A DNA stretch of 64,000 nt from contig NZ_JARHUJ010000009.1 of NCBI RefSeq assembly GCF_029223285.1, positions 470,504 through 534,503 on the forward strand. The letters run 5' to 3'. This document shows positions 34,289-42,228 of the stretch, piece after piece. A model generated the notes under the pieces. The model had not been told where the DNA came from. It saw nothing but the letters and a program-made list of their open reading frames with translations, and ran no database searches. The DNA is from Paraflavitalea sp. CAU 1676. GTDB taxonomy: Bacteria; Bacteroidota; Bacteroidia; Chitinophagales; Chitinophagaceae. A program made the position numbers and the translations under genes. Each line of letters begins with the position of its first letter. Positions within the stretch are counted from its first letter, which is position 1.

Positions 34289-36350
34289 GGGCTTCGAAGG
34301 TCAGCACACACTGGCCGTCGCAATCAATATTGAAAGAGCCGCCGATGCTTTCCATGCGCCGGCGCATATTGTTCAAGCCATTGCCAAAGCGGCGCAGCTG
34401 GTCGGGGTTGATGCCGACGCCATTGTCCACCACGCGGATGATGAGCGCGTTTTCCCGCGTAGCGATATCGACCTGCAGGTGCGTGGCCTGCGAATGCTTC
34501 ATCGCATTGTTGAGGGCTTCCTTCACACTCAGGAAAATATTGCGGCGCTTCTCACCACTGATATCAGCCTGCGGGATCACCGGCGGAAGTTTAACATGGC
34601 ATTCGATCGGTGTACTGTCGAAATACTCGATGGCATGTGCCCGGATATAAGCGATCAGACTCTCCACCGTATCGTTACTGCTCTTCATGGTCCAGATGAT
34701 CGTGTTCATCTTGCCCAGCAGCTCATTCGCGTTGTTCGATATCTTCTCCAGTTCGGGGATCGACTGGTTCTTCATCTTCGTTTTTAAGATCTCACTCATG
34801 AGGCGTATCGCGGTTACGCCAGAGCCCAGCTCATCGTGCATATCCGCCGAGATACGGTCCCGCTCACCCTGCATCGCCGTCACCACCGCCATCTGCTTTT
34901 CAAACTCCTTCCGCTCATTCTCCAGCTTCAGCCTTTCCCGCTCCTTCACCCTTTCCACCAGGTCGCGCCGGTTCTTCCAGGCCAGGCCGCTCAGGAAGAA
35001 GGACAATTCCAGCACCAGTCCGATCTCATAATAGAAGATAGACCGGTTGAGAATACTCCAGCTCGATTCATTATTGGCGGGCCATATTTTGAGCAGCATG
35101 ATCAGCAGTGAAATGATCGAAAACACCACCAGTGCGAGGTTCCCCAGCGCAAGGTAGTTGAGCAGTGTGTCCTTTTTCTTGATACTGTATACGATAAAGG
35201 TAATGCCTACGACAAAGAAGATCAGCTTCATCACCAGGTTCTCCATCACATTCAGCAACATGTATTTGTCGGTAAAGAAATAAAGCAGGGTGAAGAAAAT
35301 GGCAAAAAGGATCATGATCACCTTCGACCAACGCATGAACCGGTCCAGGCCCGGATGCTGCTCCTTCGTATTGATGAACTGCCGCACAAAATAGAGATAC
35401 GTAAATACGCTGGCCGTCATCATCATCAGGTCAAGGTATTCCTCGTAGAAATAATGAAAGCGGGTGCCCGATAAGTTCAGGTACGATTTCAGGAACAGCA
35501 GGAAGGCCGTACAGAAAGTATACAGCGCATAAAAGATAAACTCCTTGTTCTTATTCTGCAGGTACACCGCTACCGAATAGAAGATCATCATCAGCAAAAT
35601 GCCACAGGCCACATAGGTCACCACATCCAGCAGGTAATCGCGGTCGCGGATCGACGACCTCCACTGCCTGAAATAATCCCGCTCCACCAGCCGTGGAATA
35701 ATATTATTGACATTCGTACGTACAAAATTGAAACGGCAATAAAAGGTACGGGTCTCATGCCCCTGCAGCTTTACCACAATAGCCCCCAGGAAGCGGTTGC
35801 TCTGCAAAGTATCCGGTACCGGCGCCCACGCGCCGTCGTCACCCACAGCAGATAGCTCGATATTCCGGCAATAGAAACCAGGCAGGAAATAGACCGACTT
35901 GACCGAATCACCTGTATTGGTCAGTGTGAAACGGTCCACCACATCCTGCTCCATATACTCCGCAGGAAGCGATCGGCTCAGTGGTTTGAAAGGAAGACTA
36001 CGCAAGTCGATCTTGTCACCGAAGGCCAGATTCCTTGAAATGGTCGCCACTTCAAAACCTGTCACCTCCGACCGGTTGAACCGGATCTTCGCAATATCGA
36101 TCGCCGAAGAATCTACAACACTCAATGGTCCTGCTCCTGCCTCATCACCATCCTGTCCTTCACTTGAATGCTGTACATTGCTGCCCATCCGGCCTGCCAG
36201 CGAATCCTGCTGTGCCAGCCCCGGCAACGAACAAATCAGTAAAAAAAGGGAAAAAACGGAGAATGCTACGCGGCCCACACAGGAACGGTGGACAAAAAGG
36301 CGGTTGGTGCAGATGGAAAGGTGCTTCCGGAGTTTCATGTTGATTGACAT
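34278..36350 (-). CDS. Sensor histidine kinase with 7TM extracellular sensing domain
   Basis: A ~690-residue sensor. A signal/first helix (FSVFSLFLLICSLPGLAQ) is followed by a 7TMR-DISM extracellular beta-sandwich (to about 230), seven membrane helices (about 235-450), a coiled coil (WKNRRDLVERVKERERLKLENERKEFEKQ is in that zone) and a HisKA_3-type kinase. The phosphorylated His is 505 in RDRISADMHDELGSG. The ATPase shows VKEALNNAMKHSQA (N box), VVDNGVGINP and GNGLNNMRRRM. No response regulator is adjacent, so the partner is elsewhere. Start chosen at 36350; 36338 also possible. Confidence 0.88.
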   Translation of the reverse strand: MSINMKLRKHLSICTNRLFVHRSCVGRVAFSVFSLFLLICSLPGLAQQDSLAGRMGSNVQHSSEGQDGDEAGAGPLSVVDSSAIDIAKIRFNRSEVTGFEVATISRNLAFGDKIDLRSLPFKPLSRSLPAEYMEQDVVDRFTLTNTGDSVKSVYFLPGFYCRNIELSAVGDDGAWAPVPDTLQSNRFLGAIVVKLQGHETRTFYCRFNFVRTNVNNIIPRLVERDYFRQWRSSIRDRDYLLDVVTYVACGILLMMIFYSVAVYLQNKNKEFIFYALYTFCTAFLLFLKSYLNLSGTRFHYFYEEYLDLMMMTASVFTYLYFVRQFINTKEQHPGLDRFMRWSKVIMILFAIFFTLLYFFTDKYMLLNVMENLVMKLIFFVVGITFIVYSIKKKDTLLNYLALGNLALVVFSIISLLIMLLKIWPANNESSWSILNRSIFYYEIGLVLELSFFLSGLAWKNRRDLVERVKERERLKLENERKEFEKQMAVVTAMQGERDRISADMHDELGSGVTAIRLMSEILKTKMKNQSIPELEKISNNANELLGKMNTIIWTMKSSNDTVESLIAYIRAHAIEYFDSTPIECHVKLPPVIPQADISGEKRRNIFLSVKEALNNAMKHSQATHLQVDIATRENALIIRVVDNGVGINPDQLRRFGNGLNNMRRRMESIGGSFNIDCDGQCVLTFEAPIF

Positions 36351-36418
36351 TGTAAAATACAATAATTACCGGCACACCAACGCTTTTATTTGATATAGCG
36401 CAGATTTGATCAACTACT

Positions 36419-36426
36419 TATCTTTG
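36419..36426 (+). promoter_or_regulatory. Candidate -7 element of ftsK
   Basis: TATCTTTG ends five bases before the ATG at 36432. Confidence 0.55.
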
Positions 36427-36431
36427 TAACC

Positions 36432-38984
36432 ATGGCCAATCGCTTAAAATCGGGCAAGAACAAACCTGCTGAAACAGATAAACTGAAACCTGAGAAGGAA
36501 GAACAGGTAACCGTCAAACAATTGGTGAAAGATGAACGTACCCACAAGATCGCCGGCACGGTATCCCTGCTGGTGAGCCTGTTCCTGTTTATCGCCTTCA
36601 CGTCCTATCTATTTACCTGGGCCGAAGACCAGGATAAAGTCTTCCGTGGAGCTTCCATCCTCTGGCCCTCGGCCGGGGTAAAAGCCACCAACCTGCTGGG
36701 CAATATCGGCGCTTATATATCGCACCAGTTTTTCTATAATGGGTTCGGCATCGCCTCCTATCTTTTTTGCACCCTCTTCTTCGTCATGGGGGCCAACGCC
36801 CTCTTTGGAAAGAAGATATTTTCCGTGTGGCGCAATGTCCGCTACCTCATCATCGGTGTACTGTTCTTTAGTGTGGCCTTTGCGTTCTTCGCCGGCCGCA
36901 GCCAGTTTACCTGGGGTGGAGCCGTAGGCACTATGATCAGTGACTGGCTCGTAAGCCTGCTTGGCAAAGTGGGTACCGCAGCTTTGCTGTTGGTAGGCGG
37001 GCTAGCCTATATCATCTGGCGCTTCAATCCTGTCTTCAAAGTGCCCAGCATGCCTAAGAAGAAAGAAGCGGAGGCAGACGAAGCTGTATTGCCGGTGAAT
37101 GAAGAAGAGCAGGAACCGCAGCCCAAACCAAAGCGTACCAACAAACTCAAAAAGGGCGAACAGGCAGCACCGCTGCTGGCGCCCAAACTGGAGATAGACG
37201 AAGAACTGCTCGAAGACATGCAGCTCGTAGAGAAACCGGAAGAGGAAGAAGATGAGGCGCCTTTTGAAATAGACGAACCCGAAGAGCCTGTACAAATACC
37301 GCCACCCATACAACAACCGGTTGCATTACCGCCCCGGATCACCAAAGCCGAAAAGGCCAAGCAGGCAGCAGCTAATCTCGAACTCGAGATCAAGTCCATG
37401 CCCGAGGAGCCCGAAACGGAAGAAGAGCCGGTACCGGCAGGAGAGGAGATTCCGGAAGTACGCCAGCCCAACCTGAATATCCCGTACGAGCCCACGCTCG
37501 ACCTCAAGGATTACCAATACCCCTCGCTCGAACTGCTCGAGCAGCACGGAAGCGAGAAGATCGTTCAGGACCCGGCCGAACTGGAGACCAACAAAAACCA
37601 GATCATCACCACCCTCAAGAACTACGATATCGATATCCAGAAGATCAGCGCCACGGTGGGTCCTACGGTAACCTTGTACGAGATCGTACCCGCCGCCGGC
37701 GTGCGTATCTCCCGTATCAAGAACCTCGAAGATGATATCGCCCTCTCGCTCGCGGCCCTTGGTATCCGTATCATCGCCCCGATCCCCGGTAAGGGAACCA
37801 TCGGTATCGAAGTACCCAATGTGAAGAAGACCGTGGTGAGCATGAAGACCCTGCTGGCCTCCGAGAAATTCCAGGCCAACAACTTCAGCCTGCCCGTGGC
37901 CATCGGTAAAAAGATCGACAACGAGAACTTCATCGTCGACCTCGCCACCATGCCCCACTTGCTGATGGCAGGTGCCACCGGTCAGGGTAAATCCGTTGGT
38001 CTCAATGCGATCCTCGTATCGCTGCTGTATAAAAAGCACCCATCGCAGTTGAAGCTGGTACTCGTAGATCCTAAAAAGGTAGAGTTGACACTTTACCGTA
38101 CCATCGAGCACCACTTCCTCGCCAAACTGCCCGGCGAAGAAGAAGCCATCATTACCGATACCAAGAAAGTGATCCATACCCTCAATGCCCTGTGTATTGA
38201 AATGGATAACCGGTACGACCTCCTCAAAGAGGCCGGCACCCGGAACATCAAGGAATACAACGAGAAGTTCGTCAAGCGCCGCCTCAATCCGGAGAAGGGG
38301 CACCAGTTCCTGCCTTTCATTGTACTCGTAGTGGATGAGTTTGCGGATCTGATCATGACAGCCGGCAAGGAAGTGGAAATGCCCATCGCCCGTCTGGCCC
38401 AGTTGGCCCGTGCCGTAGGTATTCACCTGATCATTGCCACCCAGCGTCCGTCGGTGAATATCATTACAGGTACCATCAAGGCCAACTTCCCGGCCCGTAT
38501 CGCGTTCAAGGTATCGTCCAAGATCGACTCGCGCACCATCCTCGATACGGGTGGCGCGGAGCAGCTCATTGGTAAAGGGGATATGTTGATCTCGTACAAT
38601 GGCGAGCTCACGCGCTTGCAGTGTGCGTTCGTGGATACGCCAGAAGTGGAAAGCGTGTGCGATAACATCGGGGCGCAGAATGGATATCCACAGGCCTTTA
38701 TGCTGCCGGAGTATGTGGATGAGAAGGAGCTGGAAGGAAAGGATTTTGACCTCAGCGACCGCGACTCCCTGTTCGAAGACGCCGCCCGTATGATCGTCAC
38801 CAGCCAGATCGGCTCTACCTCGCTGCTGCAGCGCCGCATGAAGCTGGGGTATAACCGCGCAGGCCGCCTGATGGACCAGCTGGAAGCAGCCGGCATCGTA
38901 GGCCCCAGCCAGGGCTCCAAGGCCCGCGACGTGCTCATCAAAACGGAAATGGACCTTGAGCAACACCTGGCCAATTTCCTGTAG
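36432..38984 (+). CDS. ftsK: DNA translocase FtsK
   Basis: An 850-residue septal DNA pump that segregates the chromosome terminus. Residues 1-45 are highly charged, four membrane helices follow (about 45-70, 105-125, 138-155 and 165-195), then an acidic, Pro/Glu-rich linker to about 350, and the motor. Walker A G-A-T-G-Q-G-K-S is at 514-521, Walker B LVVDEFADLI, and ATQRPSVNIITGTIKANFPARIAFKV is the FtsK/SpoIIIE core. The C-terminal winged-helix gamma domain (GSTSLLQRRMKLGYNRAGRLMDQLEAAGIVGP) is complete. The linker is short compared with proteobacterial FtsK but normal for the phylum. Confidence 0.97.
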   Translation: MANRLKSGKNKPAETDKLKPEKEEQVTVKQLVKDERTHKIAGTVSLLVSLFLFIAFTSYLFTWAEDQDKVFRGASILWPSAGVKATNLLGNIGAYISHQFFYNGFGIASYLFCTLFFVMGANALFGKKIFSVWRNVRYLIIGVLFFSVAFAFFAGRSQFTWGGAVGTMISDWLVSLLGKVGTAALLLVGGLAYIIWRFNPVFKVPSMPKKKEAEADEAVLPVNEEEQEPQPKPKRTNKLKKGEQAAPLLAPKLEIDEELLEDMQLVEKPEEEEDEAPFEIDEPEEPVQIPPPIQQPVALPPRITKAEKAKQAAANLELEIKSMPEEPETEEEPVPAGEEIPEVRQPNLNIPYEPTLDLKDYQYPSLELLEQHGSEKIVQDPAELETNKNQIITTLKNYDIDIQKISATVGPTVTLYEIVPAAGVRISRIKNLEDDIALSLAALGIRIIAPIPGKGTIGIEVPNVKKTVVSMKTLLASEKFQANNFSLPVAIGKKIDNENFIVDLATMPHLLMAGATGQGKSVGLNAILVSLLYKKHPSQLKLVLVDPKKVELTLYRTIEHHFLAKLPGEEEAIITDTKKVIHTLNALCIEMDNRYDLLKEAGTRNIKEYNEKFVKRRLNPEKGHQFLPFIVLVVDEFADLIMTAGKEVEMPIARLAQLARAVGIHLIIATQRPSVNIITGTIKANFPARIAFKVSSKIDSRTILDTGGAEQLIGKGDMLISYNGELTRLQCAFVDTPEVESVCDNIGAQNGYPQAFMLPEYVDEKELEGKDFDLSDRDSLFEDAARMIVTSQIGSTSLLQRRMKLGYNRAGRLMDQLEAAGIVGPSQGSKARDVLIKTEMDLEQHLANFL

Positions 38985-39108
38985 GCGCGCCCAAAGCCAA
39001 CCGTGCCGCCTCGGCTATCTGACGCCCGGGTCACTTTTTCTGTTAATTTATTCCTAATGACTAAACGGTCGGGGGAAAACCGACGTCTAAGTTTCTGACG
39101 CAAACCAA

Positions 39109-39116
39109 TATCTTTG
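39109..39116 (+). promoter_or_regulatory. Candidate -7 element of lolA
   Basis: TATCTTTG followed by CG, 39 bases before the ATG at 39156. Confidence 0.5.
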
Positions 39117-39155
39117 CGCCTTTTAGCAACTCGTATTATACACAAATACCTATAA

Positions 39156-39830
39156 ATGAAATCAGCACTTTTATTCATTAGTTTAATTGGGGTCGGATTG
39201 GCAGGGTTTTCTCAGAAAAAGGTTGGTGATCAACCGGTTACAAACGATCCGGCTGCCAAGAAAGTACTTGACGACGTAAGTGCAAAATTCAAGACCTACA
39301 AATCCGTGCAGGCTGCTTTCTCCCTGAAAAATGAAGACGCGAAAGGCAAAGTGCTCGACAATAAGAAAGGAACCGTATCCATGAAGGGCTCCAAATACCG
39401 CGTATCGCTCGTCGGTGGCGCCGAGATCTTCTGCGATGGATCCAATATCTGGACCTACGACAAAGCGGCCAACGAAGTCACCATCACCAAACTCGATCCT
39501 TCGGCAAGCAGTATCAGCCCGCAGAAATTGTTTACCAATTTCTATGATAAGGACTTCCTCTATAAACTGAATGGTGAAAAGAAAGAAGCTGGTAAAACAC
39601 TCGTGGAAATTGAAATGACACCAGTTGATAAAACCAAGTCATTTCACAAAGTATTCCTGCTGGTAGACAAAAATGCGAGGACCTTGTACAGCACCCGCAT
39701 CCTCGATAAGAGTGGCACCAAGATCAGCTACACCGTGAGCAGCCTCAATGGCAAAGCTACCCTGGCTGATAATATCTTCGTATTCGACAAGAGTAAATAT
39801 CCCGGAGTAGAAGAAGTTGACTTGCGATAA
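39156..39830 (+). CDS. lolA: LolA-like outer-membrane lipoprotein carrier
   Basis: A 224-residue periplasmic protein with a signal ending near FSQ (residue 19). The body follows the LolA fold: AKKVLDDVSAKFKTYKSVQAAFSLK, KKGTVSMKGSKYRVSL, IFCDGSNIWTYDKAANEVTITKLDPS and the later LLVDKNARTLYSTRI. LolA carries lipoproteins across the periplasm. The ftsK-lolA neighbourhood, 171 bases apart on one strand, is common in Bacteroidota and supports the call. Confidence 0.9.
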   Translation: MKSALLFISLIGVGLAGFSQKKVGDQPVTNDPAAKKVLDDVSAKFKTYKSVQAAFSLKNEDAKGKVLDNKKGTVSMKGSKYRVSLVGGAEIFCDGSNIWTYDKAANEVTITKLDPSASSISPQKLFTNFYDKDFLYKLNGEKKEAGKTLVEIEMTPVDKTKSFHKVFLLVDKNARTLYSTRILDKSGTKISYTVSSLNGKATLADNIFVFDKSKYPGVEEVDLR

Positions 39831-39859
39831 TGCACAGGCACAAATAACCATCTATACGA

Positions 39860-39887
39860 AAGGCTGATCATCGTGATCAGCCTTTTT
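39860..39887 (+). terminator. Terminator between lolA and ubiX
   Basis: Eleven-base arms AAGGCTGATCA / TGATCAGCCTT with TCG loop and five T, between two convergent genes; its right arm runs into the ubiX 3' end. May serve both strands. Confidence 0.85.
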
Positions 39888-40467
39888 CATTTCCCTGCGA
39901 TCCCCACCGGAAGGTGCTGATATCAAGGCCTGCCAGGTCAAGTACCCGGTCGGCCACGGTGGCCGCTACTTCTTCGATGGTGGTGGGTCTGCTGTAGAAA
40001 GAAGGAGAGGCCGGGCAAATGATGCCGCCCGCCAGCGTCACCGTTTCCATATTCCGGATATGAATAAGATTATAGGGAGTATCGCGTACCATGCAGATCA
40101 GCTTGCGGCGTTCCTTCAATACCACATCAGCTGCCCGCGTGATCAGGTCGGTCGAAACGCCCGTTGCAATACGGCCCAGCGTGCCCATCGAACAGGGCGC
40201 AATGATCACCGTATCGAAGCGCCCCGATCCCGACGCAAAAGGTGCATTGAAATCCATGGTACCATACACCTTCACCCGCTCATGCCCCTCCAGGTATCGT
40301 TTATAGTCATCATTGCCCAGCTCGGTTTCCCATACCTGCCTGGCATTGGTCGTCATCACTACCCCCAGTTCGCTCCATTGCGCCGGAATGGTCAGCAACT
40401 TCTGCAAAAGTAGTTTGGGGTAGATCGAACCACTGGCGCCGGTAATGGCGAGCACAATTTTATGCAT
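39877..40467 (-). CDS. ubiX: Flavin prenyltransferase UbiX
   Basis: A 196-residue enzyme that attaches a dimethylallyl group to FMN, making prenylated FMN for UbiD-type decarboxylases. The FMN-binding ITGASGSIYPKLLLQKL opens the protein, followed by APFASGSGRFDTVIIAPCSMGTLGRIATGVSTDLITRAADVVLKERRKL and the prenyl-site VRDTPYNLIHIRNMETVTLAGGIICPASPSFYSRP. Length and motifs are full. No UbiD partner is in the window. Single gene, convergent with lolA. Confidence 0.95.
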   Translation of the reverse strand: MHKIVLAITGASGSIYPKLLLQKLLTIPAQWSELGVVMTTNARQVWETELGNDDYKRYLEGHERVKVYGTMDFNAPFASGSGRFDTVIIAPCSMGTLGRIATGVSTDLITRAADVVLKERRKLICMVRDTPYNLIHIRNMETVTLAGGIICPASPSFYSRPTTIEEVAATVADRVLDLAGLDISTFRWGSQGNEKG

Positions 40468-40603
40468 GGTATTTGAGTTAACTTTAATAACGCAAAATGG
40501 TTATACTAACAACGGCTGGTAAAAAGCCCGGAAATAAGCCTTGCCGGTCAAGTACGGAGGCAACCAGGCGGCCGGCAAACCCCGTCATTAAACAAAAATA
40601 AGT

Positions 40604-41134
40604 ATGCAAACCTTCAAACTGGTTCTTTTGTTCGGCTGGGTCCTTGTTTTTTCGTGCGGACAGCGTCCTGTTGCAGAGATCGCCAACAAGACCCAATGGC
40701 TCACGTTGACCCAGGTAGCCGAAGGCCTGCAAAAGCAAAAGAAACCGGTATTGATCGATCTGTATACCGATTGGTGTGGCTGGTGCAAGGTCATGGATAA
40801 AAAGACATACACGAATAAGAACGTAGCAGCCTACCTGCAGGACAAGTTCTATGCAGCAAAGGTGGATGCCGAAACGCGCAGCGCCATCACCTGGCAGGGG
40901 AAGAGCTATACGTACAACGACGGATACAAGACAAATAATTTTGCCATCTATCTTACAGGCGGACAACTTTCCTATCCCACCACTGTCATTATCCCCGTCG
41001 ATGGAGAACCACAGGCCATTCCCGGTTACCTCACACCACCCGAGCTCGAATTGCTGGTTAAATATTTCGGTGAAGGACAATTCGGCAAGAAGGATTTTGG
41101 CGAATACCAACGCTCCTTCAAATCCAGTTGGTAG
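40604..41134 (+). CDS. Thioredoxin-like lipoprotein
   Basis: A 176-residue protein with a lipoprotein signal (VFSCG, Cys 18) and a thioredoxin fold of the DUF255/DsbD-gamma type. The redox motif C-G-W-C is at residues 58-61 in DLYTDWCGWCKVMDKKTY, with the cis-Pro in SYPTTVIIPVDG. Such proteins reduce or isomerise envelope disulfides, often with DsbD-like partners. No partner is nearby. Start at 40604 begins the signal peptide. Confidence 0.88.
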   Translation: MQTFKLVLLFGWVLVFSCGQRPVAEIANKTQWLTLTQVAEGLQKQKKPVLIDLYTDWCGWCKVMDKKTYTNKNVAAYLQDKFYAAKVDAETRSAITWQGKSYTYNDGYKTNNFAIYLTGGQLSYPTTVIIPVDGEPQAIPGYLTPPELELLVKYFGEGQFGKKDFGEYQRSFKSSW

Positions 41135-41394
41135 AGAATTGAATCCGGGAGGTAGGGGCGACGTATGTCAAAATATGCGTATAAGGTGTTAATATTTGGC
41201 ACTTCCCGTCTACACGATAAGAATATCGATTTAGCACCCAACCGAATGCATCATTTCTCCGCAAACGTTTGCATGTAGTCTGAATGCGGTGAAAAGGGCT
41301 GCGAACAGGATTCATCCCCTATTCATGTGTTGACCCAGATCAATTCCTTTAAAAAAAGTTACGGCGTGCAACCATTGAATCAACGCCATCATCT

Positions 41395-41402
41395 TATATT
41401 TG
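41395..41402 (+). promoter_or_regulatory. Promoter of the candidate small RNA
   Basis: TATATTTG with TTG at 41375-41377, 17 bases apart: a good -33/-7 pair. No protein gene starts behind it. Confidence 0.6.
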
Positions 41403-41407
41403 AATTT

Positions 41408-41479
41408 TCATAGGATAAGGTTTAATGGTTAATGGTATTTGATTAGTGCAGTCCTGCCGCAAGGCGGGACTCTTTTTTT
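41408..41479 (+). ncRNA. Candidate ~70-base small RNA containing conserved element copy 2
   Basis: Between the promoter at 41395-41402 and the terminator at 41451-41479 lies a core at 41412-41448 (AGGATAAGGTTTAATGGTT then AATGGTATTTGATTAGTG). The same core occurs at 18748-18783 on the other strand, again directly before a terminator hairpin of different sequence. The pattern promoter-conserved core-terminator with no protein gene points to a small RNA. Both copies contain an ATG-GTT-AA tract that opens very short frames (5-6 codons), so a leader-peptide role is an alternative. No RNA family recognised. Confidence 0.55.
41451..41479 (+). terminator. Terminator of the candidate small RNA
   Basis: GTCCTGCC, GCAA tetraloop, GGCGGGAC, then TCTTTTTTT. 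Confidence 0.9.
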
Positions 41480-41521
41480 GTAGCAATACCAAACACATCA
41501 TTCCCTACACAGGTAAACAGC

Positions 41522-41965
41522 CTAGGGAGTAATTCTGGGCTCGAGGATCTTTAGCTTGTTGAAGTTGATAGGGTCGAGGGGGATGATAACCAGGCCTGGC
41601 GTAAACGTACCGCCTTTCCGGATGCGGTAGGTGAAGATGTTGCTGCGCCGGTTGTTGACATACGTAAGTTCGTTGAAACGATCCTGGTTGACACCCAGGA
41701 AGGCCACTTCGATATAATAGCGGGCAGGTGGTACTTTGGGAATGACGATCTCATTGTTCACCGGGTGATAGATCCTTTTGATGATCCCGGCGCCGGAATG
41801 ATCATAACGGTCAAAGATTACCAATACCGAATCCGTGATGGGTGTACCGCCAGAATGCTTCAGGCGAATGGTTACGTCCACGCTGTCCGTGGGCAGCTTC
41901 CTTTGAGACATCGCAGGGATGCCCCAAAGCAAAGAGGTAACCAATAACGCCATAATTGCCTTCAT
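41522..41965 (-). CDS. Small exported protein of unknown function
   Basis: A 147-residue protein with a signal peptide (IMALLVTSLLWGIPAMSQ). The mature part looks like a single immunoglobulin-like beta-sandwich: SVDVTIRLKHSGGTPITDSVLVIFDRYD, NEIVIPKVPPARYYIEVAFLG. It resembles the carboxypeptidase-regulatory-like or transthyretin-like modules but I cannot assign a family. Stand-alone gene on the minus strand. Confidence 0.7.
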   Translation of the reverse strand: MKAIMALLVTSLLWGIPAMSQRKLPTDSVDVTIRLKHSGGTPITDSVLVIFDRYDHSGAGIIKRIYHPVNNEIVIPKVPPARYYIEVAFLGVNQDRFNELTYVNNRRSNIFTYRIRKGGTFTPGLVIIPLDPINFNKLKILEPRITP

Positions 41966-42070
41966 TAAAACCGAATTAGATAAAGCAGTCTTTACCGATG
42001 GAATAACGGTTGTTTGGCTAAAAAATTACATATTATAGCCGGGATATGTTGCAGTTGAGGCATTTAAACG

Positions 42071-42178
42071 ATGAAAGATCAGTTTATTACGGTTAACTGG
42101 CCAACCAATCCGCTGAAACGCCCTGCCTGGCTTGATCAATATTTGCTATATGTCAAGGGCTTTGAAGTCACCCAATAA
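42071..42178 (+). CDS. Possible 35-residue small protein
   Basis: An ATG-initiated frame of 35 residues (MKDQFITVNWPTNP, ending in KGFEVTQ) in the gap between two minus-strand genes. Composition is protein-like and it is not antisense to a gene, but there is no promoter motif or known relative. It may also be a remnant or chance. Confidence 0.2.
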   Translation: MKDQFITVNWPTNPLKRPAWLDQYLLYVKGFEVTQ

Positions 42179-42204
42179 AAATGCCGACCCGTTACCAGGT
42201 CGGC
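42175..42204 (-). terminator. Terminator of the alpha-oxoamine synthase gene
   Basis: Minus strand GCCGACC ... GGTCGGC followed by ATTTTTATT, 25 bases past the stop at 42229. Confidence 0.8.
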
Positions 42205-42228
42205 CAGTATACTTCAGCACTAAAATAC

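Larger units (their letters stand above)
41135..41521. other. Intergenic region with a candidate small RNA
   Basis: Nearly 390 bases between two convergent genes. The first 250 bases show nothing clear. The last part contains a promoter, a conserved element and a terminator (41395-41479), described separately. Confidence 0.6.

Noticed and set aside
37326..38966. A 546-residue open frame antisense to ftsK
   Set aside because: Its translation lacks any motif, is rich in His, Asp and Gly, and is what the complement of a codon-biased coding gene gives. ftsK in the same place is unmistakable.
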